Below, in pieces: positions 25,309 to 35,127 of a stretch of DNA of 64,000 bases. Each line of letters begins with the position of its first letter. Within the stretch, counting starts at the first letter, position 1. The position numbers and the translations under genes are program-made. The notes beneath the pieces were generated by a model that made no database searches, was not told the origin of the DNA, and saw only the letters and a program-made list of their open reading frames with translations. The DNA comes from Pseudomonas sp. StFLB209 (GTDB taxonomy: Bacteria > Pseudomonadota > Gammaproteobacteria > Pseudomonadales > Pseudomonadaceae): assembly GCF_000829415.1 (NCBI RefSeq), contig NZ_AP014637.1:5163001-5227000 (forward strand), given 5' to 3'.

Positions 25309-27012
25309 TTGATCTGGTACGGACTACCAATAGGACAAATTAAGACGTTGCGGCGAATGATGATGCATCCGCCCGACTTTGACCCAATAAGTTACATTGA
25401 GAAAACCCTTCATGAACCTGACTCTCATCCCTCGAAGGAAACGCTGATTCTGGCTAGTGAGTTCAACAGGCTTAGAGAAAAGTTACTGCCTTCACTGGGC
25501 CAGATTCATTCCGATCTAGCGAATAGCGGACCATTAAACCTTGAAAACACCACAGCAAAGCCTAGGCCACTAGAATACAAATTCTTAAAGACCAGCCTTT
25601 CAGAACCACTCAAACAAGCGCTAACCATTAAAGCTTGCGATGGCATCAACATGCAACTAGACAGGATCTCTGACTCTCTTAAAATAAATGAATATCACGG
25701 CACAAAGCCGAATGAAGGCCTATATGACATTATTAGGCTTTACTTTCTTAGCGAGGTGCTTTTTCTTCTGCTATCAAAAACCGCATCCGCGACAAAGCAG
25801 GGTAACTCAATCGAAGTCAGACCATCCTCCCATGAAGTCACGAAGCAATTGCATCGAAAGTGGTTTGCTAATCAATGGGAGCAAAATAGCTGCGCAGCCA
25901 ACATAGCTTATCTTGACATGATTCCTTTAGGCTTCGATAAGCATTCCATGTTCCCTTTGATTATAAAGGCGCTGGGCGAAAAACTTACAGACAAAATATT
26001 TTTTGTTCCCGAAGGGGAACTACCATATAAAATTCAAAACCTTCCAAGCATACAATGGGCTAGAAAGCTTTGTAAGCTTGCAGTTCTTTGCTCATGGTGT
26101 CAGATCAAGAACGAATTGAATTACGCACCCAATCAGCTCATCAGCAAGATAGGTATAACAACAGACGAAATTCAAAAAATCGAAGAGTTCTCGGAAAAAC
26201 AGCCAAGACCTGACCGGGTGTTCGATGTCACCAGCAAAGGAATATCCATTAATAACCCCAGCATTACAATACAGCTTCGGCATACAATCAATTATCTCGC
26301 CAACAAGATTTCTGACGAGAAATTAAACCATGAAATTGGAATATTTTTCGAAAAAAGGTGTGTGTTTGACTATTTTTTCCGTGAAGACATCAAGAAAAAT
26401 TACTGCGCATTTGAAGGCTTTGTACCTCATGAACTCGGTGAGAAAAATCTTAACCCTGACGCAGACCTGATAATCAAAGACATAAAGCGAAATCAATATT
26501 ATTTTACTCAGGTTAAATATCTTCGAACAGGCGGCAGAGCCTATATTCTTGGGGATAGTGACCACCTCGTTACCGACAAAATAAATAAAGGCCTTCGACA
26601 GCTGACTGACGCTAGACTTGCACTAAAGGAAGGAAAACTCGACGAAATACTTAAAAGAAAAGGAATATACGACTGCACCAACGAGAACTCACACCTCCTT
26701 CTAATTCATAATATTTTTAACTTTGACTTCACAATATGGCCACAAGGCGTGATTTCGTACGAATGGAATACGCTCAGGAACGTATTAAATAATGGAATGG
26801 TACGATTTGGCCATAGCCAACAAGCTTTAAAAACTTGGCAGCATGCAAATGTTCTTCCACTTGAAGACCCTGATCAGCTTATAATGCACTACATTAAAAA
26901 CTCCCCTGCACAAATTGCATGTTCCATCGGCACAATTTTTGATGCTGACAATATTGTAGTGCAAACGGAGATTAATGGAATCGAAATTCGTTGCAGAGGC
27001 CTCGGGCTTTGA
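25309..27012 (+). CDS. AT-rich gene, PD-(D/E)XK nuclease-like protein
   Basis: 567 residues from TTG 25309, which has a strong GGAGG seven bases upstream; ATGs at 25357-25363 are alternatives. The first 330 residues are helical and unrecognised. Residues 340-405 carry a restriction-endonuclease-like pattern: Glu348 in GIFFEKRCVFDYF, Asp386 in NPDADLIIKD, and QVK at 401-403 in YYFTQVKY, the D...QxK arrangement of Mrr-type nucleases. The gene is visibly richer in A+T than everything around it, a sign of recent transfer. Candidate defence effector; inference from motif only. Confidence 0.6.
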   Translation: MIWYGLPIGQIKTLRRMMMHPPDFDPISYIEKTLHEPDSHPSKETLILASEFNRLREKLLPSLGQIHSDLANSGPLNLENTTAKPRPLEYKFLKTSLSEPLKQALTIKACDGINMQLDRISDSLKINEYHGTKPNEGLYDIIRLYFLSEVLFLLLSKTASATKQGNSIEVRPSSHEVTKQLHRKWFANQWEQNSCAANIAYLDMIPLGFDKHSMFPLIIKALGEKLTDKIFFVPEGELPYKIQNLPSIQWARKLCKLAVLCSWCQIKNELNYAPNQLISKIGITTDEIQKIEEFSEKQPRPDRVFDVTSKGISINNPSITIQLRHTINYLANKISDEKLNHEIGIFFEKRCVFDYFFREDIKKNYCAFEGFVPHELGEKNLNPDADLIIKDIKRNQYYFTQVKYLRTGGRAYILGDSDHLVTDKINKGLRQLTDARLALKEGKLDEILKRKGIYDCTNENSHLLLIHNIFNFDFTIWPQGVISYEWNTLRNVLNNGMVRFGHSQQALKTWQHANVLPLEDPDQLIMHYIKNSPAQIACSIGTIFDADNIVVQTEINGIEIRCRGLGL

Positions 27013-27024
27013 CTCAACCACGAC

Positions 27025-27049
27025 AGCCAAGCATTGCCTGGCTTTTATT
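27025..27049 (+). terminator. Rho-independent terminator of the nuclease-like gene
   Basis: AGCCAAGC, loop ATT, GCCTGGCT (one mismatch) followed by TTTATTG, 13 bases after the stop. Confidence 0.65.
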
Positions 27050-27175
27050 GATCGTAAGCGTTCCATAAACCCCAGCGTGTAAACGATGAGGCGGTGCGTC
27101 AGCGATGTTTCAATGGTTTTTCTGAAGCACCACACTAAGTGTTCAGTCTCTGAGAGTTATGAGTCCACCTTCGTG

Positions 27176-30115
27176 TTACGCACTGGTTACGACCCGGACA
27201 TCTGAACCGGACACGTTCTTAATATAAGAGTAACTGGTGCCGAGGACAGCAAGCTGATCAGCGGAGATTTTCGCTGCTGAAATGGCGGGCTGTACGATCA
27301 CGAATCTGAAAATCATCTCGTGGTCGTGGCACTTGTTGCGAAGCAGCTCCAAATCCATTGGGTCACCCTTGAGGATTCTGTCGAACCCTTTCGGCAGCGA
27401 TTGCTGGTACCGTCCCATCAATCGATTGAAGAATTTTTCCTCGGTGTGCAGCCACTTCACCGATCGTGAGGCCTGGCCGCAGACCTCATAGACATCGTTC
27501 ACACGAGCGCCAGGTCGAGCCTCTCCATCTTTTTGGGGGCAATACTTGCAGTGGTAAAGGTCGACAAAGATTGCGTCTTTGCTCTCTTTGATTGCCACCA
27601 AATCCGCAATCTCACCTGCGCTATCATCGTTGAAAATGAATGCATAGTCGTCCTCGATTCGGCTGTAGGTGAACCCTTGGACGGTGTCCATGTTACGAGT
27701 TGCTCTCATGGACTCGCTGTGAATCTGAGTGGTCCCCCAGTCCCAAGCCTCAATCAGCGCTATCGGAAGCTTCAAGTCCAAACTATTGGGTGTGTAGAAC
27801 CGGTAATTGCCCTCGATCATCGAGCCGTCCACGGCTAGCAGGACCAAAGGGTTCATATCCAGGTACTGCTCGAACGAGCTCTCTTCGGCGAAAATGATCT
27901 TGACCCCAGGGCAGGAGACTTTGTAGCTGTCGTTCAGTAACCGTATCGTGATGTCAGGCAACAGACGCTCCGTGCCATCTACTGCAATGGCGATGAGGGG
28001 CACTTCTAGTGTCGGGTCATCTCTTCGCCGAGGCTTGCCAAGCTCGACATCAAGCAGGTTGAAAATCTCACCGTTGAACGCTAGCGAAATTTTCTGCTCG
28101 TTTTCGATCGCAATGGACTCTGGCCAATCAGCATAGAAAAGTCCCGTTGGCCAAGCCCCTTCGATCTTCTCCGAGCGAATCACATCCTTGAGCACTTCAG
28201 AAGGGTTGATCGAGGCATCGTTGAGTTTTTGCGAGGCACGTTTGCACCACTCAATCCAGTAAATGATGCTGGAAGAGTTCATCTCCCAGATCTTCCCTTT
28301 GTGAGAGCAGCCAACGGTGGTGCGCTGTCCATCTTCATAGCCCGTTGCGAAGATGTTGGACTTTTTCGCAGTGCCGTTCTCGATTTCACTGATGACGATA
28401 TTGATGTCCCGCCCGACGTGCATCGTGAATCTCAGATCCTTGCGTGTCCTGGACAGCCCCACGTTCTGCAGCTTCATGAGCTTGATGTCGTGCAGGGTTC
28501 GGAAGGTAGACTCACCGTTGATTCGCCTGGCATCCTTGGCAATCAAATTCAAAAAACGCGTCGCTTGCGACTCATCACCAGAGGAGTGAATGAAGAGCGT
28601 CTTGTCGGGCGCGTGGTAGTACGCCAGGTACAGAATCCAGTTCGTGTCCACAATCGCCGAGGTCTGAGCCCATCCGACGGGTGTTTCTCGTCGGGTCACC
28701 ATGATGATGGTGTCTGAATCGTCGTTGATAGAAAGGAACTGCAGCGGTTCTTTCTTCTGGGAGAAGTGATCCGCTTTTTCTGGCCGCCAATGGTCGCGCT
28801 CCACATGGTAGGCGATCGCACTGATCTTCGGGTTTGGGTTCAACCCGAAGATCTCCTCGGAGTCGGCATCATCCGGGAACTGTTCAGTGAACGCCTCTTT
28901 TTCGATTTCGCGGGCGATCTTGTCTTGGCTCACATCTCGAATCACGGCGCTCCAGTCGGCACTTTCCTTGTAAAGCACTGCCATCTGGTAATCGACTTTC
29001 TGGTTGGCAATGTTTGAGACGAATTTGGCGTCGCCTAGCGTGTCATCAACCCGGGTTAGCCGACCGATGAACTGTAGCGTGACGGCCGGACTGCGATGCT
29101 GGTCGTGAATAGCCGCGATTTTCAGCTCTGGCAGGTCGAAGCCTTCGCCCAGCATGTCCACGCATACGATGATCTTGTATTTCTTCTCGACAATTTCACC
29201 CAGCAGTTTGACCCGATTCGGCACCTTGCTGTGGATGAGAATGGGTGAGAGGTCTTCATGCTTTTTGTAGAGCTCAAATAGGGCTTCAGCACGTTTTTGC
29301 GATCGTGCACGTACCATCAGTAGGTGGTTAAAGCCTTGCTCTCGATCGCCTCGCAACAACTCTACCGCCTTATCAGCAACCACTTGGTCAGCCAACTCGA
29401 GGTTGTATTCGCGCACTGGGTGAAATTCGATCGACTTGAAGTAGCCATCGATCTGCGCATCCTTCAACGGGTAGTTGTAGATAATCTTGCCTTCAAGGGG
29501 CTGATTGTCCTCCCTGAAAGGCGTGGCAGTGAACTGCAGGCATGGCTTCTCTTTAAACGCGGTTTTCACCCGCCCCCATGTCATGGCGGCCACATGATGG
29601 CTTTCATCGATGATAAGGTGGCTGCAGAGCTCAGCCAAGGCTTGGAGGGACTCTGTGTCGAATCGCTGCAATGCTTGCGGGGTAGCGACAATTACATTCG
29701 CCTCGGCAAGCTGTTGGACATCTTCAGCCGACATTCCTGAGCCGATAGCCCTAACCACAGGGTTAAGTGCTGTGGCAGAAACAGCACCGATCTCCCGAAG
29801 TTTTTTCAGCCCGAGGCATTTTTCGACAAGCTGGGAACGCAAGGCATCTGACGGGACGAGCACCAATGTCCTTGCCAACCGCCCTGCGATAAGCAGACCA
29901 AGCATGGTATCGGTCTTGCCGGTACCCGTTGGCATCACGATCGTTGCCGTCGTGGCCGGAGACATCACCAAGTGGCCCAGTGAAGCGTATAGGGCGGCAA
30001 GCTGAGGCTTACGCAAACCCGGCGTATTGGTATCCCGGACTGCCAGGTTGAAGTTGAAGAGGTGTTGCTGCCAGCTTTGATATACGTCTAAGTACTTCCC
30101 TGTAGCATCGACCAT
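27176..30115 (-). CDS. SF2 DEAD/DEAH-type helicase with extended C-terminus
   Basis: 979 residues from ATG 30115 (GGTGAG upstream); a longer frame to 30148 has no site. Helicase core in the first 450 residues: Walker A MPTGTGKTDT, DESH box IIDESHH, motif III FTATPFR, and motif VI QFIGRLTR. The C-terminal 500 residues are not a known helicase module; near residue 860 GEIADLVAIKESKDAIFVDL-YHCKY resembles a nuclease-like D...xxK core. Similar large helicases occur in restriction and anti-phage islands. It is convergent with the nuclease-like gene and its start points at the island's right end. Role in defence is inferred. Confidence 0.8.
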   Translation of the reverse strand: MVDATGKYLDVYQSWQQHLFNFNLAVRDTNTPGLRKPQLAALYASLGHLVMSPATTATIVMPTGTGKTDTMLGLLIAGRLARTLVLVPSDALRSQLVEKCLGLKKLREIGAVSATALNPVVRAIGSGMSAEDVQQLAEANVIVATPQALQRFDTESLQALAELCSHLIIDESHHVAAMTWGRVKTAFKEKPCLQFTATPFREDNQPLEGKIIYNYPLKDAQIDGYFKSIEFHPVREYNLELADQVVADKAVELLRGDREQGFNHLLMVRARSQKRAEALFELYKKHEDLSPILIHSKVPNRVKLLGEIVEKKYKIIVCVDMLGEGFDLPELKIAAIHDQHRSPAVTLQFIGRLTRVDDTLGDAKFVSNIANQKVDYQMAVLYKESADWSAVIRDVSQDKIAREIEKEAFTEQFPDDADSEEIFGLNPNPKISAIAYHVERDHWRPEKADHFSQKKEPLQFLSINDDSDTIIMVTRRETPVGWAQTSAIVDTNWILYLAYYHAPDKTLFIHSSGDESQATRFLNLIAKDARRINGESTFRTLHDIKLMKLQNVGLSRTRKDLRFTMHVGRDINIVISEIENGTAKKSNIFATGYEDGQRTTVGCSHKGKIWEMNSSSIIYWIEWCKRASQKLNDASINPSEVLKDVIRSEKIEGAWPTGLFYADWPESIAIENEQKISLAFNGEIFNLLDVELGKPRRRDDPTLEVPLIAIAVDGTERLLPDITIRLLNDSYKVSCPGVKIIFAEESSFEQYLDMNPLVLLAVDGSMIEGNYRFYTPNSLDLKLPIALIEAWDWGTTQIHSESMRATRNMDTVQGFTYSRIEDDYAFIFNDDSAGEIADLVAIKESKDAIFVDLYHCKYCPQKDGEARPGARVNDVYEVCGQASRSVKWLHTEEKFFNRLMGRYQQSLPKGFDRILKGDPMDLELLRNKCHDHEMIFRFVIVQPAISAAKISADQLAVLGTSYSYIKNVSGSDVRVVTSA

Positions 30116-30654
30116 TGCGCTCACCAAATTGAATGTGAGAATCAGCACCGATTATTAAATGGCTACATGCTATCAGTGAACATCATTTCAGGTGTCCCCC
30201 GAAAAGCAGTGCTCAAACGCGCCACGCCCTCTGCCTTCACCAACCGACTATCGATGCCAAACAGTCCAATCTGAGATGAAGGTACACTGAAAGCCATCCG
30301 AATCCATCTTGGTCTATTTAAGAAATCGCCATTCGCGATCACTCGCAAAACTGATGCCATTGGGGGCAAAATTGGGGACATATTTGATATTTTTCCGCCT
30401 AAAAATACCGTCCTAGAGCCTAGTCAAAATGTTTTTTGGGGATCCAGATAGTCTCTGACCTACACCTCCCTGCCATCAAACGTTGCCCACCTGGATCACG
30501 AACACGCCGTACCCTTCCGGCGGTCGTATCGAACAGGTGTCCGTGCTGTGTAGCTCAACCTGGCAACGACTTGAGGCGTACCTGGTGAGACGTCGTATCG
30601 TTGCCGGGTTAACTCCTGATCACGGACGCAATCAAGACGATTTGGCAAACCGAA
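30116..30654. other. Right end of island and junction to chromosome
   Basis: 539 bases. It contains a 72-codon minus-strand frame (30163-30381) that I cannot assign, CATTGGGGGCAAAATTGGGGACA at 30358 (possible integrase arm sites), and the second copy of the lysR terminal codons at 30429-30458. From 30459 the sequence is presumably the original DNA downstream of lysR; a plus-strand frame there (from 30483) runs antisense into the MFS gene and is not supported. Confidence 0.5.
30429..30458 (+). repeat. Right direct repeat (att-like), orphan lysR 3' codons
   Basis: Reads in frame as MFFGDPDSL and TGA, as at the end of lysR 11.2 kb away, with only silent changes. It has no coding context here, which marks it as the detached original 3' end of the target gene or the element's own copy. 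Confidence 0.75.
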
Positions 30655-31905
30655 TCAAAGATGCAACGCGGGCTTGGGCTGGCCAACGCCATGGCCAGAT
30701 GGGACCCGGACCCGCAGCGCAATCAGCAGCGCGGCCAGCAGCATCAGCACGGCCGCTGCGACGAATACGCCTGCGCTGCCACTGAGGCTGAACACTGCAC
30801 CGCCAGCGGCTGCGCCTGTTGCGATGGCGGACTGCACAGATGCCACCACCATGCCCCCGGCGCTTTCCGCCTGATCGGGGACCGCACTGGCAACCCAGTT
30901 CGACCACGCCACCGGCACACCACCAAAGGCCAAGCCCCAGACCGCCAGGAGTATCGCCTGCCCCGGCACCGAGGCCGGTAACAGCACCAACGCCAGTGCT
31001 GCAATACCGACCAGCGCGGGCATCAATACGAGCGTGGCCAGCGGGTGGTGCTCCAGCAGTTTCCCGGCCAGCAGCGTGCCGGCGAAGTTCGCCACGCCGA
31101 AGCCCAGCAGCATCAGTGACAGCCCTTGCGGGCCGATGCCGGTAGTCCCTTCAAGCAATGGCCGAACATAGGTGAACATCGCAAAGTGGCCGCTGTGCAC
31201 CAGCACGCAACCAAACATGCCCATGGCAATGCCCGGACGCTGCAACACCTCGAGCACGGTGCGCAGACGTGCCGGCCGGCGCGGCGCAAGGGGTGGCAGA
31301 GTGAACGACTGGAACACCAAGGTCACCACGCCAACCGCCGCCGCTGCAAAGAACGCGCTGCGCCAACCATACAACCCACCCAGATAGCTGCCCAGCGGCA
31401 CGGCAACAACTGTCCCGATGGCAATGCCGCTGAAAATGATCGACAGCGCCCGTGGCAACAAAGCGCTCGGCACCAAGCGCATCGCGACCGCCGCCGCCAT
31501 GCTCCAGAACCCGCCAAGGGCAATACCCAGCAAGATACGCATCAACAACAGCACCGCGAAGCTGGAGGAAACGGCGACCAACAGACTGGAGGCGACCATC
31601 AACGTGGAAAAGCCCAGCAACACCCAACGCCGGTCGATACCACGGGTCAGGCCTGGCACCAACAGGCCGGCGAACAGCGCGACGACTGCTGTCACCGTTA
31701 CCGCCTGGCCAGCCAGCGCTTCGGACACGCCAAGGTCAGTGGCCATCAGCGTCAACAAACTGGCCGGAAGGTACTCAGCGGTCAGTAACCCGAATACCCC
31801 CATTGCCAACGAAAAGACCGCCAGCCACGCGGGGGTCGCAGGCTCCACCTCCAAGTCGACGCCAGGATGGCGGTCGGGTACGGCATTACATACACAGTCA
31901 GTCAT
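30655..31905 (-). CDS. MFS exporter, DHA1 type (NepI-like)
   Basis: 416 residues with twelve hydrophobic helices and the family motif around GLLVPGLTRGIDRRWVLLGF (loop 2-3). N-terminus VFGLLTAEYLPASLLTLMA is typical of purine-nucleoside/drug proton antiporters such as NepI. GGGAG lies 9 bases before the ATG. Divergent AraC gene 99 bases away probably regulates it. Exported substrate unknown. Confidence 0.85.
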   Translation of the reverse strand: MTDCVCNAVPDRHPGVDLEVEPATPAWLAVFSLAMGVFGLLTAEYLPASLLTLMATDLGVSEALAGQAVTVTAVVALFAGLLVPGLTRGIDRRWVLLGFSTLMVASSLLVAVSSSFAVLLLMRILLGIALGGFWSMAAAVAMRLVPSALLPRALSIIFSGIAIGTVVAVPLGSYLGGLYGWRSAFFAAAAVGVVTLVFQSFTLPPLAPRRPARLRTVLEVLQRPGIAMGMFGCVLVHSGHFAMFTYVRPLLEGTTGIGPQGLSLMLLGFGVANFAGTLLAGKLLEHHPLATLVLMPALVGIAALALVLLPASVPGQAILLAVWGLAFGGVPVAWSNWVASAVPDQAESAGGMVVASVQSAIATGAAAGGAVFSLSGSAGVFVAAAVLMLLAALLIALRVRVPSGHGVGQPKPALHL

Positions 31906-32004
31906 CGTACGGATCTCCCAATCTTCATTACGAGCCGAAGTCTAGGCCTCCGAATCCGGATGATCTATGATTGAAAATCTCTATTTTTTGACCAAAACAC
32001 CTGA

Positions 32005-33012
32005 ATGATGCCTGCAGATCAGTTTGCTCTTTCTTCGGACCTCATTAACGAACTGTTGCGCGGCATGCGCCTGCGCGGCGTCGAATACCGACGTATTCAG
32101 GCAGGTCCTACCTTCGGCTTGGGCTTCACGGAAAAACCTGGGCACGCCTGGTTCCACTTCATAGCCGTCGGCAATGCGGTGCTGCAAATGGAGGATGGCA
32201 CCCACTACGCGCTGTCTGCCGGCAACGCCGTATTCATCTCCCATGGCGCAGCCCATCAACTGCTTTCCCACCCTGGCGCGCCGGTTCTAGACATCAACCG
32301 CCTGGACGGCGCCCCGCTCGGTGACACCGTCAGCGCAGTGGATACCGGAGCCGATGCCAGCCCCACGCCAAGCACTACGTTGTTCAGTGGTTGTATGGAG
32401 TTTGAACTGGGCAGCATCCATGGCCTTGGCCAGCTGATGCCGGGCGTGATGCTGATTGATGCCGGCGGCCAGCGTTACCCCGGTTTGGTACCGATCCTGG
32501 CAACCATGGAGCGCGAGGTTAGCAGCGCACGGGTCGGCTTCGCCGGTATCCTTGCGCGTTTGGCCGACGTGGTGGCTGCGATGGTCGTTCGCGGCTGGGT
32601 GGAATGCGCCTGCGGCAATGCTTCAGGTCTGGTCGCCGCCTTGCGGGATCCGCGCCTGGCCGGTGCACTGCTTGCGCTCCATCAACAGCCAGGCCGCGAC
32701 TGGACCGTTGCGCAGTTGGCAGCGCACTGTAATACCTCACGCTCGGTGTTCGCGGAGCGCTTCCAGGTGACAATTGGCATGGCCCCGCTGCGCTATGTCA
32801 CCGAACTGCGAATGCGGCTTGCGAGCCAGTGGCTGACCCTCGAAAGGCTGCCGATTGAAGAGGTAGCGCAGCGTTTGGGCTACACATCGCAGGCCGCATT
32901 CAGTCGTGCCTTCAAGCGCATTACCGGCAAAACCCCTGGATTAAGTCGTAAGGTGAGGCAACCCGCTGTTACTCGCAACCGAGCGCAAGTCGTTGATGAT
33001 CCATGCCTATGA
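32005..33012 (+). CDS. AraC-family regulator with N-terminal cupin
   Basis: 335 residues. The N-terminal cupin (about 10-190) has WFHFIAVGNAVLQMEDG and a HGAAHQLLSH loop; the C-terminal 100 residues are the AraC helix-turn-helix pair (WTVAQLAAHCNTSRSVFAER and VAQRLGYTSQAAFSRAFKRI). Divergent from the MFS exporter, its likely target. Either of two adjacent ATGs may start translation. Confidence 0.87.
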   Translation: MMPADQFALSSDLINELLRGMRLRGVEYRRIQAGPTFGLGFTEKPGHAWFHFIAVGNAVLQMEDGTHYALSAGNAVFISHGAAHQLLSHPGAPVLDINRLDGAPLGDTVSAVDTGADASPTPSTTLFSGCMEFELGSIHGLGQLMPGVMLIDAGGQRYPGLVPILATMEREVSSARVGFAGILARLADVVAAMVVRGWVECACGNASGLVAALRDPRLAGALLALHQQPGRDWTVAQLAAHCNTSRSVFAERFQVTIGMAPLRYVTELRMRLASQWLTLERLPIEEVAQRLGYTSQAAFSRAFKRITGKTPGLSRKVRQPAVTRNRAQVVDDPCL

Positions 33013-33397
33013 CCCATTCACGACTCCAAATCCAGAGTGATTGTCCGCGCATGGATCAACGATGAGAACACCTGAGGTCAACTGACGGCCGGATTGGGGT
33101 TTCTGCGAAAAAATCACAAACTGATAGTTTTTGCGAATATCACTGCCCTCATTGAACCTGTACCGTTGCCACTGAAGTTTCGCCCTCCTCGCCAGCCACC
33201 TTATTGGCGTCAAAAAATAGAACTAAATATCTCCTCAACAATTCCCGAAGGCCTGCCGATAGAAGTAACAAGGTGTTACGAGCGCAGATCCTCTTGTCTA
33301 AACGCTGGTTTAACAAGGCAGGATCCTACAGGGCAGGTTGCGGCGTAACGGTTAGAGCATGAAGCGCTTTTGCTGTTTACTTCACTGAGAAAAATTT
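33013..33397. other. Intergenic region before the chemoreceptor gene
   Basis: 385 bases, moderately AT-rich, containing the chemoreceptor promoter. I see no operator, RNA gene or convincing reading frame. Confidence 0.5.
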
Positions 33398-35023
33398 ATG
33401 TCTATAAGAAACATGAATATCGCTCCACGAGCGTTTCTTGGTTTTGCGTTCATTGCTCTATTGGTCGTCGCGCTGGGGCTTTTTGCGCTGAACCGCATGA
33501 GCCTGATCCGCCAGGCCACGGTCGACATGGAAACCAACACCATGCCGAGCATCACGCTGCTAGGCAACGTCAATGAATCGGTGCTGCGCCTTAGGGTCTT
33601 TTCATTACGCCTGCTGGTCAATCGCGAGCCTGAAATGCTGCAGGAGACCGATCAGCGGATTGCTGAAATAACCACCCAATTGCAAACGGCCAAGTCTGCT
33701 TATAGTGCGCTACCGGCCGAGGCGCAAGAGAGAGCTACTTATCAACAGTTCGATACAACACTGACTCAGTATCTTGGGTTACTCAATCAGGCACTGCAGC
33801 TGTCGCGTGAGAACAAGACCGAAGAAACCCGGACCATGATTAACACGGGTATGCGACAAACTTCTGACTTGATGACCAAACAACTCAAGGATCTGGTTGA
33901 TATCAACCGAGCCGCTGCTATTGCAGGCTCTCACATAGCTGGGCAGCAATATGACGGTGCAACGGTTGCCATTATTGCCGTGGCGATAATTGCATCAATG
34001 ATGACGGTCCTGCTCGCCTGGTTACTGACCCGCAGTATTGTGACGCCTTTGTCGCGAGCGGTTAGCGTTGCTCAGGCAATCGCGGCGGGCAACCTGACCA
34101 AACACATTGAAGTCGATGGCAAGGACGAACCGGCGCGCTTGCTTGAAGCGTTGGTGGTCATGCAGCAGAACCTTCGTACGACTATCCAGATGATTTCAGG
34201 GTCGGCCACGCAATTGGCCTCGGCAGCAGAAGAGTTGAGCGCAGTCACTGAAGAGTCGTCCCGCGGCTTGCAAAAGCAAAACGATGAAATTGAACAGGCA
34301 GCGACTGCCGTGAACGAAATGACCGCCGCTGTCGAGGAAGTTGCGCGCAATGCCGTGTCCACCTCCCAAGCTTCAGAGCAGTCAACGGATACAGCGCGTC
34401 AGGGTCGCGACAAGGTCGTGCAGACCGTACAAGCGATTCAGGCCATGACCCAGGATGTGCAGACCACCTCCAACCTGATTGAAGGCCTGGCAGAACAGGG
34501 CCGCGATATCGGCAAGGTGCTGGATGTGATTCGCTCCATTGCCGAGCAAACCAACTTGCTGGCATTGAACGCGGCAATCGAAGCTGCAAGGGCTGGCGAA
34601 GCAGGTCGTGGCTTTGCTGTGGTGGCCGATGAGGTTCGGGCTTTGGCCCACCGTACGGCGCAGTCGACTCGAGAGATCGAACAGATGGTCGCCGGTATTC
34701 AAAGCGGAACCGGCAATGCCGTGCAGTCGATGAGTTTGAACACCAGCCGCACGCTCACCACGCTGGAGCTTGCCCGGGCTGCCGGAGAAGCGCTTGAGCA
34801 GATCACCGAAGCCATTTCGAAAATAAACGAACGCAACCTGGTGATCGCCAGCGCCTCGGAAGAGCAGGCCCAAGTGTCTCGCGAAGTGGACCGGAATCTG
34901 GTGAACATTCGTGACCTGGCCACTCAGTCGGCAGCCGGGGCCAATCAGACCAGTGCCGCCAGTCATGAGTTGTCGAGATTGGCAGTGGCCCTGAACGGCA
35001 TGGTGGCACGCTTTGTGTTTTGA
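33398..35023 (+). CDS. Methyl-accepting chemotaxis protein (4HB sensor)
   Basis: 541 residues. First membrane helix at about 10-30, a helical periplasmic four-helix-bundle sensor to about 185, second membrane helix 188-210 ([19 protein letters not shown]), HAMP domain to about 265, then the long signalling coiled coil with the conserved tip [19 protein letters not shown]. It senses a small extracellular ligand and drives CheA; ligand unknown. It stands alone with no che genes nearby, usual for Pseudomonas receptors. Confidence 0.92.
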   Translation: MSIRNMNIAPRAFLGFAFIALLVVALGLFALNRMSLIRQATVDMETNTMPSITLLGNVNESVLRLRVFSLRLLVNREPEMLQETDQRIAEITTQLQTAKSAYSALPAEAQERATYQQFDTTLTQYLGLLNQALQLSRENKTEETRTMINTGMRQTSDLMTKQLKDLVDINRAAAIAGSHIAGQQYDGATVAIIAVAIIASMMTVLLAWLLTRSIVTPLSRAVSVAQAIAAGNLTKHIEVDGKDEPARLLEALVVMQQNLRTTIQMISGSATQLASAAEELSAVTEESSRGLQKQNDEIEQAATAVNEMTAAVEEVARNAVSTSQASEQSTDTARQGRDKVVQTVQAIQAMTQDVQTTSNLIEGLAEQGRDIGKVLDVIRSIAEQTNLLALNAAIEAARAGEAGRGFAVVADEVRALAHRTAQSTREIEQMVAGIQSGTGNAVQSMSLNTSRTLTTLELARAAGEALEQITEAISKINERNLVIASASEEQAQVSREVDRNLVNIRDLATQSAAGANQTSAASHELSRLAVALNGMVARFVF

Positions 35024-35040
35024 TTAGCGCTTGACTGAAC

Positions 35041-35080
35041 AAGTGCGGCTGCAGTCATGAGTCTGATGCAGTCCGCACTT
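35041..35080. terminator. Large hairpin after the chemoreceptor gene
   Basis: AAGTGCGG-CTGCA pairs with TGCAG-T-CCGCACTT around a 12-14-base loop, 18 bases after the stop. No T tract follows on either strand, so it may protect the 3' end or act as a weak terminator for both convergent genes. Confidence 0.45.
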
Positions 35081-35127
35081 CAATCAGCACACTGTAGATC
35101 AAGCCTGCAAACCCGTGCGGCATGAGG

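Larger units (their letters stand above)
19219..30458. mobile_element. Putative integrative island in the lysR 3' end (hxs + candidate defence genes)
   Basis: An 11.2-kb block is bounded by a direct repeat of the final lysR codons (19219-19248 and 30429-30458). Content differs from the surroundings: an hxsDBCA operon, several unknown genes, an AT-rich nuclease-like gene and a large helicase. CATTGGGGGCA occurs near both ends (19331-19341 and 30358-30368), which could be integrase arm sites. No integrase gene is visible, so the element is either decayed or mobilised by another recombinase. Seen: repeat, gene content. Inferred: integration. Confidence 0.65.

Noticed and set aside
30163..30381. 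72-aa minus-strand frame as an integrase fragment
   Set aside because: No integrase motif (R...HxxR...Y) is visible; kept only as part of the junction description.
30483..30785. 100-aa plus-strand frame beyond the right repeat
   Set aside because: It runs antisense into the MFS gene, has no recognised domain and no ribosome site.
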